Part shown: positions 7,138 through 16,065 of the stretch, in pieces
Numbering within the stretch: the stretch's first letter is position 1
How the letters are laid out: each line of letters begins with the position of its first letter
NCBI RefSeq assembly: GCF_029211125.1
Contig: NZ_JARGEN010000071.1
Location: 51,444 to 115,443 of the forward strand
Reading direction: 5' to 3'
Source of the DNA: Curvibacter soli
GTDB taxonomy: Bacteria > Pseudomonadota > Gammaproteobacteria > Burkholderiales > Burkholderiaceae_C
DNA length: 64,000 nucleotides
Position numbers and translations under genes: made by a program
Notes under the pieces: model-generated
Told to the model about the DNA's origin: nothing
Database searches by the model: none
What the model saw: only the letters and a program-made list of their open reading frames with translations

Positions 7138-9474
7138 TCATGGAGCCGGTACGGACTGGGCGGGCGCGGCAATGGCGCCGCGTTGCAGGCCGCGCCATTC
7201 CGACAGCGCGCGCATGCCCTCGCGCAGTTCGCCGCCGACGGCACGCGCGTCCTGATCGGTGCGGACGACGCGCGGCGTGATGATGACGAGCAGTTCGGTG
7301 CGCCCGTTCTGCACCGTGGTGGAGCCGAATGCATTGCCGATGATAGGGATGTCCTGCAAAAAAGGCACGCCGGCGCGGCCGTTGGTGGTGTTGTCCTTGA
7401 TGAGGCCACCGAGCACCAGTGTTTCGCCGGAACGCACCGCCACCTTGCTGGCGATCTGGCGCTGCAGGAAGGCGCGCTGGCCGGTGGTGCTGTCCGCATC
7501 GCCCACGTCGGTCACGGTCTGGCTGATCTGCATGGTGACCATGTCGCCCGCGTTCACCGATGGCAGCACGCCGAGCATGACGCCGGTGTCCTTGTACTGG
7601 TAAGTGGTGGTGATGTTGCCGTTGGTGCTGCCCACATAGCTGGTCTCGCCGGTCTTGATGGGCTGCTGGTTGCCGACCATGATGGTGGCGAGCTGGTTGT
7701 CCAGCACCATGAGCGAGGGGCTGGAGATCACCTTCACCAGAGACTTGTCGGCCAGGGCATTGAGCGTTGCACGCACGTTGCCCAGCGAGTTGAAAAGCGT
7801 ATATGCGAATCCGGCACTGGCACCGGCCATGGCATTGGCAGCAGGCTGCCCCACCGTGCCGGAGCCCGAGTAGCCGCTGCGAGCCCCGTTGTTAAAGAAC
7901 CACTGCAAGCCGTATCGGAGTTCGTCGTTGAGCGTGACCTCGATGATGCTGGCCTCGATCAGCACTTGGGTAGGGGGCACGTCCAGACGCCGCATGGCAG
8001 CTTCGATCTTGGCGTACTCTGCCTTGGTGCCATAAATGACGATGGCATTGTTTGCCTCGTCGGCAACGACGCGTAGATTCTGCCCATAGGTGGCGACGGT
8101 GACGCGCGGGGCATTCTGGCCGTTTTGCATGGCACTGCCGGCGGATGTGCCGGAGGACGGGGAGCCACCCATGCCGAGCGCCATGGACAGCGCCGAAGAC
8201 GACGCGCCCGTGCTGGCGCCTAACGAGTTGCCGAAGCCGGAAGTGCTGCCCATACTTTGCGTCAAACCAGGGGCGACGCCTGTATTGGCGCTAGCGCCCT
8301 GGGCCGCAGTGGCGGAGCCGAAGATCCCATTGAGCACGCTCGCCAGATGGCTCGCATTTCCGTTTTGCACGGGGTAGACGTACAACTGCGGCTCGGAACC
8401 ATTGTCGCTGGGACGGTCGAGGCGCTCGATCCACTTGCGAGCCTCGTCTAGGTATGCGGCATATGGAGTAACAACCAACACGCTGTTGATTCTTTCGATG
8501 GGCAGGATGCGCAGGGCGCCATACAAAGGATTTGTTTCGGACAGTCCCGCGCCAGCGCCCGCGCCCGCGGCCGCAGCGCCCCCCCCACTTGCCGCAGCAG
8601 CACCAGCGGCCGGCGCGCTACCGCTGGTTTTGGCTGGGGCTGTGCCGCCCGAGCCCATGAGTTGCAGAGCCGCTTCGACTTCCTTGGCCGTGATGTACTT
8701 AAGTGGGAACACTCCCACGGACATGCCCTTGAGAAGGTTGACGTCGAATGTGGAGACGATGTCCAGCCAACCTTCAGCCTGGGTGCGATTGCCCACCATG
8801 ATAAGCAGGTTGCGCACGGTGTCGACGCGCAAGATGGCATCAGCCGCAGCCAAGGGGCGCAAAATGATGGCCATTTCGGCCGCGCCTATGTATTGCAGCG
8901 GGATGATGATGGGCCCGGTTCCCGGCGGCAGCGGGGTGTTGGCGACGGCTTGGCGGACACCCGGGACAATGCCCTTGAGAACCTCTGGCTTGCCCACATG
9001 ATAGGTACCGCGTACATCGCGCGCCATGGCCAGACCATTGGCCTGTAGCGCACTTTCGAGCAGGAAAGCCGCCTGGTCGGGCGATACCGGGGCGCGGGTG
9101 GAGAGGGTGATGCTGCCCGCAATGGGCTGGTGCAGCACGTAATCGGCCTTGGCAATATCACCCAGAATGGTACGGGCCACTTCAGCGATGGGAGCTTCCT
9201 CGAAGTTGAAGGTGCTGGGCGCCCCGGCAATGGCAGGCACGCCGCCCTTGGGCGCAGCAATGACCTGGTCGCTGCCTCGGATGATGCGCGGCTCGCCGAC
9301 CGGCGCGGGGGGCTGCGGGTCACCCAGCGCATCTGAGGCGGGCGGCTTGCGCGGTGTCGTTTGTCCAGCGGGTACGGAGGATGCCGCCGCATCGGTGTTT
9401 TCCTGCTGGGCCCAGGCCCCGTGGCAACCAGCAGCCAAGGCTATGGCGGCAAGCATGGTGCGTTTGAATGTCAT
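7138..9474 (-). CDS. gspD: Type II secretion secretin GspD
   Basis: About 778 residues. It forms the outer-membrane channel of the type II secretion system. After a signal peptide (ATG at 9474; MLAAIALAAGCHGAWA) come the periplasmic N0 domain (FNFEEAPIAEVARTILGDI) and the N1-N3 ring domains. Two Gly/Ala/Ser-rich linkers follow (around residues 275-315 and 400-445), then the secretin core with VLIEASIIEVTLNDELRYG, VISSPSLMVLDNQ and the C-terminal barrel motif RSGETLVLGGLI. A TTG codon at 9498 overlaps the gspC stop as TTGA and could be a coupled start, but the ATG 24 bp downstream gives a far better signal peptide. It is the last core gsp gene of the operon. Confidence 0.92.
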   Translation of the reverse strand: MTFKRTMLAAIALAAGCHGAWAQQENTDAAASSVPAGQTTPRKPPASDALGDPQPPAPVGEPRIIRGSDQVIAAPKGGVPAIAGAPSTFNFEEAPIAEVARTILGDIAKADYVLHQPIAGSITLSTRAPVSPDQAAFLLESALQANGLAMARDVRGTYHVGKPEVLKGIVPGVRQAVANTPLPPGTGPIIIPLQYIGAAEMAIILRPLAAADAILRVDTVRNLLIMVGNRTQAEGWLDIVSTFDVNLLKGMSVGVFPLKYITAKEVEAALQLMGSGGTAPAKTSGSAPAAGAAAASGGGAAAAGAGAGAGLSETNPLYGALRILPIERINSVLVVTPYAAYLDEARKWIERLDRPSDNGSEPQLYVYPVQNGNASHLASVLNGIFGSATAAQGASANTGVAPGLTQSMGSTSGFGNSLGASTGASSSALSMALGMGGSPSSGTSAGSAMQNGQNAPRVTVATYGQNLRVVADEANNAIVIYGTKAEYAKIEAAMRRLDVPPTQVLIEASIIEVTLNDELRYGLQWFFNNGARSGYSGSGTVGQPAANAMAGASAGFAYTLFNSLGNVRATLNALADKSLVKVISSPSLMVLDNQLATIMVGNQQPIKTGETSYVGSTNGNITTTYQYKDTGVMLGVLPSVNAGDMVTMQISQTVTDVGDADSTTGQRAFLQRQIASKVAVRSGETLVLGGLIKDNTTNGRAGVPFLQDIPIIGNAFGSTTVQNGRTELLVIITPRVVRTDQDARAVGGELREGMRALSEWRGLQRGAIAAPAQSVPAP

Positions 9475-9494
9475 TCTGTCTAGTTCGCTGGATG

Positions 9495-10172
9495 TCAATT
9501 GAGTGGACGCAGGCCGGCCGCAGCCCGCAATGCGTTGCGTCGCTGAAGAGTGGCGCGCTGACGCTCCTCTATCTCCTGCCGCTGCTGTTCCCCACCACCA
9601 CCGCCGCCGCCGGCGGCGGCCCGCTGTTCAGCGGGCGCACCAGACACGGCCGGCGGCTTGGCAGTGCCCGCGGCCACTGCGGGGGGCGGGGGGGTCGCCA
9701 TTTTCGCGTAGGAGAGGTGCATGGCGCGCACTTCCCCACCACGAGCGAATACAACGTCACGGCCCGCGATGGACTGGACGGTCCAGGGCCCGAGGGTGCC
9801 ACCCAGAGGTACGCGCTTGTTTTTGCCGCCGATGCTGGCGATGATGCCGCCCGCCTCGCCGCCCGCATACATGCCGTAGAGGCGGATGTCAGCCAGCGGG
9901 TCAGATTCGGCCTGCGTGTTTGCCGGCGGCGGTGGAGGCGGTGGGCGGCGCGAGGGCGAGAACAAGGGGCGGTCCAGCGTGACGACGAAACTGGAGGTGC
10001 TCGCCGCGACGGGGGCCATGTCAGCGACCGGTGAGAACACGGGTTTTTGCGCGGCAGGAGGCTGCCAGTGCATGTTGCGCAGTCGTCCATCCGGCCAGAG
10101 CCACAGCGCAGCCAGCCCCAGCAGCAGTGCCAGGTTGAGTACGAGCAGCGCGGGTTTGATGTAGCGCCTCAT
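9495..10172 (-). CDS. gspC: Type II secretion inner-membrane linker, GspC-like (short form)
   Basis: A 225-residue bitopic protein. A single N-terminal membrane segment (LLVLNLALLLGLAALWLW) is followed by a proline run (seven consecutive Pro near residue 80) and a homology-region-like beta domain (RLYGMYAGGEAGGIIAS to DVVFARGGEVRAMHL) that would contact the secretin N0 domain. The tail is Pro/Ala/Gly-rich and ends in a basic, probably helical segment. The C-terminal PDZ domain of classical GspC is absent, so this is the short GspC/GspN-like type. The ATG overlaps the gspM stop by ATGA. Confidence 0.75.
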   Translation of the reverse strand: MRRYIKPALLVLNLALLLGLAALWLWPDGRLRNMHWQPPAAQKPVFSPVADMAPVAASTSSFVVTLDRPLFSPSRRPPPPPPPANTQAESDPLADIRLYGMYAGGEAGGIIASIGGKNKRVPLGGTLGPWTVQSIAGRDVVFARGGEVRAMHLSYAKMATPPPPAVAAGTAKPPAVSGAPAEQRAAAGGGGGGGEQQRQEIEERQRATLQRRNALRAAAGLRPLN

Positions 10173-10738
10173 GATTTGGCACGCAGCACGAAAAGGTCAA
10201 ACTGGCCGGCTAGTTTCTGAGGCACATCGGCCTTGACCGCGCCGATGGCCTGGATGTTGAGGCCGTTGACGATGATGGCCGGGCTCTGGCTTGAGAGCAC
10301 TGCGAGTGCACTCTGGAGGGCGAGGAGGTCGCCTTCGGTGCGCACGGACAGCGGTATGCGGTCGAAGTTCTTCTCGTTCGTGGACGCCAGAACCTGGCTG
10401 CTGACGATTTGCAGGCCAGCGGCGGAGAAGACGTTGCGGATGCGCTGCTGCGCGTCGTTGCCGGCCTGGGTGGGGTCTTGGCTGGCCGGATAGACGTAGC
10501 GGGCCAGAACTGCATGGGTCTGGATATTGGCCTGGGTGATGGCGTCGCGGCTTTCGCTCAAGCCCTGGAGGCGGGCATAGCGCGGCTCCAGCTCGTCTAG
10601 CCGCGACTGTGCCCAAGTGTATTTTTGCGCAACGTAGCCCGCACACAGCGCCAGAGGAACCAGCAGCAGTGCGAGGGATGCGGCCACGAGGAGGTTGTCG
10701 CGGTTCAGTAGGGTTCTCATGGGGGCGGGGACGCTCAA
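10169..10738 (-). CDS. gspM: Type II secretion protein GspM (GspMb type)
   Basis: A 189-residue inner-membrane assembly-platform protein. It has a short cytoplasmic N-terminus, one membrane helix (LLVAASLALLLVPLALCAGYVA), a coiled-coil-like segment (WAQSRLDELEPRYARLQGL) and a periplasmic ferredoxin-like domain. It partners GspL. The frame opens with TTG at 10738 overlapping the gspL stop as TTGA, and an ATG 18 nt downstream (10720) is the alternative start. Neither has a clear Shine-Dalgarno, so coupled re-initiation at the overlap is likely. Confidence 0.82.
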   Translation of the reverse strand: MSVPAPMRTLLNRDNLLVAASLALLLVPLALCAGYVAQKYTWAQSRLDELEPRYARLQGLSESRDAITQANIQTHAVLARYVYPASQDPTQAGNDAQQRIRNVFSAAGLQIVSSQVLASTNEKNFDRIPLSVRTEGDLLALQSALAVLSSQSPAIIVNGLNIQAIGAVKADVPQKLAGQFDLFVLRAKS

Positions 10739-11835
10739 GGGGCGCGGGAGGGCGTTTTTTCCTGCGCCGGGGCTGTGGGCTGCGTCAGTTCCAGCTTTAG
10801 TTCGATGTTGAATGTTTCCTTGGGCGCTCCCAACGGCCGGGTGGCCGCAGAGGGAGCTTTGACGTCGTGAAAGTCCGGCTGCGAACTCAGTAGCTGCATG
10901 AGGGCCGCAGCATTGGCGGTCTGGCCAGACATGGTGATTTTCAGGCCCTGGATGCTGACGGACTGTAGATAGGTGTCATCGGGCAAAACCTGGGTGAGGC
11001 GCTCCATGATGCGCAGGGGGTCGATGCGCACAGCCAAAATCGTGCCGACGTCGGCCAATTGTTCGTTGCCCTGCGCAAGTTCGCTGCGCTGCTGCACGAT
11101 GGGTTGGGTGCGAGCCACCAGGTCGTCGAAACGGTTGACGGCTTCGATGGCGCGGTGGCGCAATTGAATGACCGGGGTGAGCATGATGGCCAGCACCAAG
11201 ACGACTGCGACGGCCAGCAGCCCGTAGCCGATGCGGCGTCCGCGCGCGTCGAGCCGGGCGCGCAGGGCTTCGCCAAAACCGCTGAGTACGACGGGGCGGC
11301 CGTCTTGCGCAATGGCCCATGCCTCTGGCGGGAGTGCGGCCATGATCGAGCCGGGTTCCTTCCGCTGGACAAGCATGTATTGGTCGATTTGCCTGCGCGA
11401 GGCCAGGGCGAGGTCCACGCGCAGGCCACGCTGGCCGGCCTCGGTGGCGACGATATAGCCCAGCGCAGTTTCTTCGCGTGCGAAGGGGCTGGCGTTATCC
11501 GCCTCCAGGGCAACGGCGTTGGCCACTTCGGCCGCAGGCATGGACGGCATGGTGAGGCGGCGCCAGAGGACGCGGTCATCCGGCACTTCCATCGCCCAGG
11601 CCTGAACTTGCGCGAGGCGTGCAGCGCGCGCGGGTGCAAGATTTTTGCCGATGGCCTGCCAGAGTTCGGTACCGCCGGGCTTATGCAGCAGCACGGTGAT
11701 GGGGGGGGCGAGCCAATCCAGTGCAGGCCGTTGGAGCAACCTGCTCCATGCCTTGCATGTGTCGCGCCAGAGTCGGCGCAGATCGAGACCGAAAAGCTGG
11801 GTGCTGAAATCGATGGATGGCATGTCTGTCGTCAA
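10735..11835 (-). CDS. gspL: Type II secretion protein GspL (PilM/PilN-like)
   Basis: A 366-residue bitopic protein. The cytoplasmic part (1-215) has a reduced actin-like fold that would bind the GspE ATPase. A membrane helix (GYGLLAVAVVLVLAIMLTPVI, about 215-236) is followed by a coiled coil and a periplasmic ferredoxin-like domain resembling PilN (DDTYLQSVSIQGLKITMSGQ). The first possible start is a TTG at 11835 overlapping the gspK stop (TTGA). The ATG at 11823 is the alternative and gives a protein four residues shorter. The position between gspK and gspM matches the usual gsp order. Confidence 0.85.
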   Translation of the reverse strand: MTTDMPSIDFSTQLFGLDLRRLWRDTCKAWSRLLQRPALDWLAPPITVLLHKPGGTELWQAIGKNLAPARAARLAQVQAWAMEVPDDRVLWRRLTMPSMPAAEVANAVALEADNASPFAREETALGYIVATEAGQRGLRVDLALASRRQIDQYMLVQRKEPGSIMAALPPEAWAIAQDGRPVVLSGFGEALRARLDARGRRIGYGLLAVAVVLVLAIMLTPVIQLRHRAIEAVNRFDDLVARTQPIVQQRSELAQGNEQLADVGTILAVRIDPLRIMERLTQVLPDDTYLQSVSIQGLKITMSGQTANAAALMQLLSSQPDFHDVKAPSAATRPLGAPKETFNIELKLELTQPTAPAQEKTPSRAP

Positions 11836-12707
11836 TTGGATGGCCTAGCCATACCGGGGTCTATGCGTCGTTCGGCATGCAATGTCTGCCACGGCGGCCG
11901 GCCGTCACGGGTGCTGCCATCCAATGTGATCGTCCTGGATACCAGTTGGCCGCCCCCGCCAGGGACCGGTACCCGCGCCTGAAGTCGAAATAGGCGTGAG
12001 GCGGTGTGGTCCAGGAAGCTGCCGTCCAGTGCCGTAGTGTCCACGCCGGGCTGCCCCGCCTCGCGGCTGAGGGCAATACTATCAGCAAGGGCGGCGTTGC
12101 CACGGGCCAAGAACAACAGCACTTCCCTGGGGGCCGCCAATGGATTGATTCTGCCGGTGCCGCGCAGGTCGGCCGTGATCCATGGGGCCACGCGTGCATA
12201 GAGTGCATAGCTCATTCCAGGAACTTGCAATAGATCTTCTACGACGTCGAAGTTCCGTGCGGCGCCCTGCCCGTTCTTCTGCGTGCGAAATTCGATGGTC
12301 GCGCGCGCGAGCGCGGCGGCGGTCTGCGGGTCCGCGCCGGCGGCTGTGGCGTACATCTGCACGAGGAGCGGCTCAGGAGCGCCGTTGATGTCCACCAGAC
12401 CATTGAGCGGCGTGATTTGCACGGCAATGCTGTTGCCCATGTACTGGATGTTCAGATTCGTCTGCCGGTCGAGCCGAAGCACTTGCGGCTGGGCAGACAT
12501 TTGCTGCAATACCAGCATGATGGCCGCGTCGCCCTGCGCCCCGGCCTGCGTGCCTTGCCGGGCCAGTTGGGCCAGACGCGCCTCGTCCCGCACGACGCCC
12601 CCTATGCTCAGCGTGATGAGGCTGAGCGCGGCAATGATCCACAGCACGGCGATCAATGCCAAGCCTGCTTGGGACGCAACGCCCTGAAAATGCCGTGTTC
12701 GGGTCAT
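11832..12707 (-). CDS. gspK: Type II secretion minor pseudopilin GspK
   Basis: A 291-residue protein with the atypical N-terminus of GspK (QAGLALIAVLWIIAALSLITL), where the usual GFTLIE processing site is replaced. A large alpha-helical domain is inserted into the pseudopilin fold; GspK caps the pseudopilus tip with GspI and GspJ. It carries the family-typical LVDINGAPEPLL and RINPLAAPREVL helix-hairpin segments. The ATG overlaps the gspJ stop by ATGA. Length is normal to slightly short for the family. Confidence 0.9.
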   Translation of the reverse strand: MTRTRHFQGVASQAGLALIAVLWIIAALSLITLSIGGVVRDEARLAQLARQGTQAGAQGDAAIMLVLQQMSAQPQVLRLDRQTNLNIQYMGNSIAVQITPLNGLVDINGAPEPLLVQMYATAAGADPQTAAALARATIEFRTQKNGQGAARNFDVVEDLLQVPGMSYALYARVAPWITADLRGTGRINPLAAPREVLLFLARGNAALADSIALSREAGQPGVDTTALDGSFLDHTASRLFRLQARVPVPGGGGQLVSRTITLDGSTRDGRPPWQTLHAERRIDPGMARPSN

Positions 12708-13396
12708 GGCCGAACCACCCCTCCACCGACCACAGTGCCTTCCCCCCCCGCACCGTCAGGGGAAACCGAGCGCAACGGCACGATGATGGCAGGCCATTCG
12801 TTCGCCCCAACAGGCTGGACCCTGAGCATGATGGCATCCGGAAGGTGTTTCGGGTCTTGCCATGCCGGCTGCCAGGCAGGCGGCTGCTCGTTCGCGTCGA
12901 GATAGGCGATGGTGATGGATTCAATGCCCCCGGCCAGTGAGAGGCGTTCGGCCCCGGCCCAATCAGGGAAGGCCGTCGCATCGAGCCTCCAGGGCGCATA
13001 GCGGATCGCCAGGGCGACCCCGTCATCGCCGCTTCCCATGGGCTCGAGCCCGAGATGGAAGAAATACATCCCGCCCGCACCATAGCGCGCAGGCATGACG
13101 CCGATCCAACTCAAGGTGTTCGCCCCCCCCTCGAACAGGAAATGCGCCTCGCCGCTTCGCGTGGCAGCGGTGAACTTGCGGGTGGAGACCCGCTCAAGGA
13201 TGGAGCGCAGGAATCCGACGGCAACCCGCAACTGGTCGATGCGGGACGTGCGCATGTCGATTCGAGTTTCCACCTGGCCGGTGGTCCGCAAGGCGGAGTT
13301 CATCGCCAACATGATGAGCGACATTAGCGTCAGAACGACGAGGACTTCAAGCAGGGTGAAGCCTCCAGCCCTGCGCTTGGGCGCCGCGGCGCTCAT
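12704..13396 (-). CDS. gspJ: Type II secretion minor pseudopilin GspJ
   Basis: A 230-residue prepilin with leader [12 protein letters not shown] and the processing site G/FTLLEVLVVLTLMSLI. The start at 13396 was chosen because it precedes the prepilin leader and overlaps the gspI stop as ATGA; the frame extends upstream to 13555 only inside gspI. The C-terminal part has the beta-rich GspJ fold (GDDGVALAIRYAPW, RLSLAGGIESITIAYLD). It is part of the tip complex with GspI and GspK. A prepilin peptidase (GspO/PilD) is needed for processing and is not encoded in the window. Confidence 0.9.
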   Translation of the reverse strand: MSAAAPKRRAGGFTLLEVLVVLTLMSLIMLAMNSALRTTGQVETRIDMRTSRIDQLRVAVGFLRSILERVSTRKFTAATRSGEAHFLFEGGANTLSWIGVMPARYGAGGMYFFHLGLEPMGSGDDGVALAIRYAPWRLDATAFPDWAGAERLSLAGGIESITIAYLDANEQPPAWQPAWQDPKHLPDAIMLRVQPVGANEWPAIIVPLRSVSPDGAGGEGTVVGGGVVRP

Positions 13397-13800
13397 CGCC
13401 CTCCCCCGCCAGGCGCCGGCTTGCGCTGCGGGCGCAAAGTCTGCAGGCGCAGCTCGCCGCCGCCGGGCCAGGTGACCTGCAGTTCTACCTGTTGCAGTTG
13501 TGGCGCGTTCAGATCCGCGACCGTCGTGGCAAATGGCTGGGTCTGCACGCGCCACGTGAACTCCGCTGACTTGCCCATCTCGTTCCAGCCATGCACGGGG
13601 ATGGTTTCGGCCTGCGCCAAAAGGGAGTCTGCGAGTACGGCGGCACGCTGGTACTCCTCAACGCGAGCAATGTTGTTCGCGCTTGCGCCCAAGGCGCGAT
13701 ATAGCATGCCTAGAGCCATGGCCATGATGGCCGAGGCCACCACCAGCTCGATGAGGGTAAAGCCGCGCTGCGCGCGGCGGCGCGCCTGTGCCATGGTCAC
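13393..13800 (-). CDS. gspI: Type II secretion minor pseudopilin GspI
   Basis: A 135-residue (GTG at 13800) or 133-residue (ATG at 13794) prepilin with leader MAQARRRAQRG/FTLIELVVASAIMAMAL and the conserved Glu at +5. The GTG overlaps the gspH stop as GTGA, in keeping with the coupled junctions of this operon. GspI nucleates the pseudopilus tip by binding GspJ and GspK. Length is standard for GspI. Confidence 0.88.
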   Translation of the reverse strand: MTMAQARRRAQRGFTLIELVVASAIMAMALGMLYRALGASANNIARVEEYQRAAVLADSLLAQAETIPVHGWNEMGKSAEFTWRVQTQPFATTVADLNAPQLQQVELQVTWPGGGELRLQTLRPQRKPAPGGGGR

Positions 13801-14258
13801 GGAATCAGTGCTTCCTGGCTGACACTGCCGGAAAGCCAGTCAACACGCAAGCGGATCCCGCTACCAGAAGGGCGGAGCACTTCGATGCTGCCGCCCGTAG
13901 CCCCTCCGTCGGGGAGGAATCTGATGGCAGCCTTACCGTCACTCCCAAGTTCGATACCAGCCACGATGGCATGGAACTGCAAGACGGCCGGCAATGGCTT
14001 CATCGGCCGCCCGTCAATGCCGTAGTTACGCGCCGACAGGTCGAGATTGAAGCGGATCTCCCGCCCCTCCAGCAGGGCACGGCTGCGCGCCACCCGCAGA
14101 TCGCTGAGCATTGTGCGCAACGTCTCACGGTACTGCGCTGATTCCTGCAGCTTCTGGAACGCAATCGGTGCCAGCCCTAGCACCAAGCCGATGATGGCGA
14201 ACACCACCAAGAGCTCCAGAAGAGTAAACCCACGGGCGCGACGCATGACCCCTCCCAT
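13797..14258 (-). CDS. gspH: Type II secretion minor pseudopilin GspH
   Basis: A 153-residue prepilin with a short leader ending ...RRARG and the processing site G/FTLLELLVVFAIIGLVLG. The start at 14258 is supported by AGGAG 6 nt upstream. An internal ATG at 14246 has its purine tract too close, and upstream in-frame codons (14279, 14306) lack a site. The C-terminal globular part has GspH-type beta strands. The likely role is as the minor pseudopilin linking the tip to the GspG fibre. It lies 57 bp after gspG. Confidence 0.87.
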   Translation of the reverse strand: MGGVMRRARGFTLLELLVVFAIIGLVLGLAPIAFQKLQESAQYRETLRTMLSDLRVARSRALLEGREIRFNLDLSARNYGIDGRPMKPLPAVLQFHAIVAGIELGSDGKAAIRFLPDGGATGGSIEVLRPSGSGIRLRVDWLSGSVSQEALIP

Positions 14259-14315
14259 GGAGGCTCCTGATCGGTTCATGATCCATCGACACGCGCAAAA
14301 AGACAACCAAGGAGC

Positions 14316-14768
14316 TTACTGCTTGTTTCGGATATCGGCGTTCTCCCCTTCTCCGCCCGGCGCGCCATCCGCACCAAGGGAAAGAATCTCCAGGGTGCCG
14401 CCCGTGTTTGTGTAATGGTAGGGATGCCCCCAAGGGTCGGTTGGAACGCTGCCCTTGAAGTACGGCCCTGCCCACCCATTGGCGGAGCCAGGCTGCTTGA
14501 CCAAAGCATCCAAGCCTTCTTCTGTGGAGGGAAAGCGCCCCACGTCGAGCTTGTAAATTTCGAGCGCCTTGTCGATGTCCGCGATCTGCACGGCGGCCGT
14601 CTTGACCTTCGCGCCACCGAGTTGACCGAGGACGCGTGGCCCGACGAGCCCGGCCAGCAGCGTCAGGATCGCCAGCACGACCAGCAGTTCAATCAGGGTG
14701 AAGCCACGGATGCGCAACTGGCGCGCACGCGCGGAGGAAGAAATGCGCTGGGTGCGCGTAGTCTCCAT
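14316..14768 (-). CDS. gspG: Type II secretion major pseudopilin GspG
   Basis: A 150-residue major pseudopilin. The prepilin site is G/FTLIELLVVLAILTLLAGLVGP. The helix continues into KVKTAAVQIADIDKALEIYKLD, and the C-terminal calcium-binding loop region (GRFPSTEEGLDALV, then DPWGHPYHY and LGADGAPGGEGENADI) is typical of GspG. It polymerises into the piston that pushes substrates through GspD. It lies 28 bp after gspF in the operon. Confidence 0.95.
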   Translation of the reverse strand: METTRTQRISSSARARQLRIRGFTLIELLVVLAILTLLAGLVGPRVLGQLGGAKVKTAAVQIADIDKALEIYKLDVGRFPSTEEGLDALVKQPGSANGWAGPYFKGSVPTDPWGHPYHYTNTGGTLEILSLGADGAPGGEGENADIRNKQ

Positions 14769-14796
14769 AGGGTTGGTTCCTTACGAGGGGTGAAAG

Positions 14797-16065
14797 TTAT
14801 ACGGCAAGGTCATTGATGGAAAGAATGCCGAGCAGTATGGAAACAATGATGGCGGCGATCATGACGCCAAGCACCAGGATCAACACAGGCTCGACTAGGG
14901 TAAGCATGCGTTTGATGCCAATCTCGACATCACGGTTCAGTATGTTCGCCAATTCCAGCATCATGGGCCCGATGCGGCCGGTTTCCTCTCCTACACGGAT
15001 CAGGTTGACCGCCAATGGTTCAAATATATGCGTCGCAGCCATTGCCTGGGCCATGCGCCCTCCGTCTTTGACAATGGGCGCGACGCGTCCGAGAGCCTGG
15101 CGCAGCACCACATTGCCGACGGTCTCGGTGGCGATATGTAAAGCGGTCAGCATGGGCACGCCACTGCCCAGCAGAGTGCCAAGCGATCGGGAGAAAAGCG
15201 TGAGCTGATAGCGCAGCGCCAGCCGTCCGATCAACGGCAAATTGAGCAGGCGCGACTGCAACCAAGTGCGCCCGTTCGATGAACGCAGCCAACGGCGTAC
15301 CAACATGCCAACCAGTACCAGCACGACAAGTATCACGATGCCATAGCGCGTGAACCCATGCCCCATGGCCATCACTAGGCGAGTCGGCAATGGCAGCGCG
15401 TCCCCCATGTCCGTGAACAACTTTTCGAACTGCGGAACGACGAATCCCAACATGGCGATGAGGGAAAGGACCGCAACACCTAACAAGATGGCGGGATATA
15501 TCGTGGCGGAAATGACGCTGTCGCGCAAAGCCCGTTGCCGCGCCATGTGCTCCACCAGCCGCTCAAGTACCACGGATATCTGCCCACTGGCCTCGCCGGA
15601 GCGCACCATGTTGATATAGAAGTCGCCGAACAGGTCGCGGTGCTTCGCCAGCGCCCGGCTGAGTGGTGTTCCGCCCTTGACGGAATCGAGAATGTTTGCC
15701 AGCAACGCCCCGACACTGGCCTTGTGGCTCATGTCGATGAGCACGCGCAGCGCGTTGTCCAGCGCCAAGCCCGCCCGCAGCATGATGGAGAGTTCGGCAG
15801 TCAGGGCGAACACATCAGCCGGCTGGACTCTGCCGCGGGCGCCGCCTCGCGTGGTTCTTCCTGGCAGGAAAGCCCGGTTCGCATCGCTGCCGAAGGGTTG
15901 CGTGGCACCTTCACCACCCACCCGCTGGGCTGCCGCCTCGATGCGCAGCGGCGTTAAACCCTGCTGCCGCAGGTGTTTCAATACCATGGCAGGGCTTGCC
16001 GCATTCAACTGCCCTTCAACGATTTGCCCAGAAACTGCAGCTGCGCGCCAAGCGAATTCAGGCAT
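14797..16065 (-). CDS. gspF: Type II secretion inner-membrane platform protein GspF
   Basis: A 422-residue polytopic protein with two tandem T2SF domains. Each has a cytoplasmic helical bundle (ALTAELSIMLRAGLALDNAL; LFSRSLGTLLGSGVPMLTAL). Three membrane segments include VLSLIAMLGFVVPQFEKLF and a C-terminal VEPVLILVLGVMIAAIIVSI. The start at 16065 gives the usual MPEFAWRA N-terminus and overlaps the end of gspE by 8 bp; the frame further upstream lies within gspE. Confidence 0.93.
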   Translation of the reverse strand: MPEFAWRAAAVSGQIVEGQLNAASPAMVLKHLRQQGLTPLRIEAAAQRVGGEGATQPFGSDANRAFLPGRTTRGGARGRVQPADVFALTAELSIMLRAGLALDNALRVLIDMSHKASVGALLANILDSVKGGTPLSRALAKHRDLFGDFYINMVRSGEASGQISVVLERLVEHMARQRALRDSVISATIYPAILLGVAVLSLIAMLGFVVPQFEKLFTDMGDALPLPTRLVMAMGHGFTRYGIVILVVLVLVGMLVRRWLRSSNGRTWLQSRLLNLPLIGRLALRYQLTLFSRSLGTLLGSGVPMLTALHIATETVGNVVLRQALGRVAPIVKDGGRMAQAMAATHIFEPLAVNLIRVGEETGRIGPMMLELANILNRDVEIGIKRMLTLVEPVLILVLGVMIAAIIVSILLGILSINDLAV

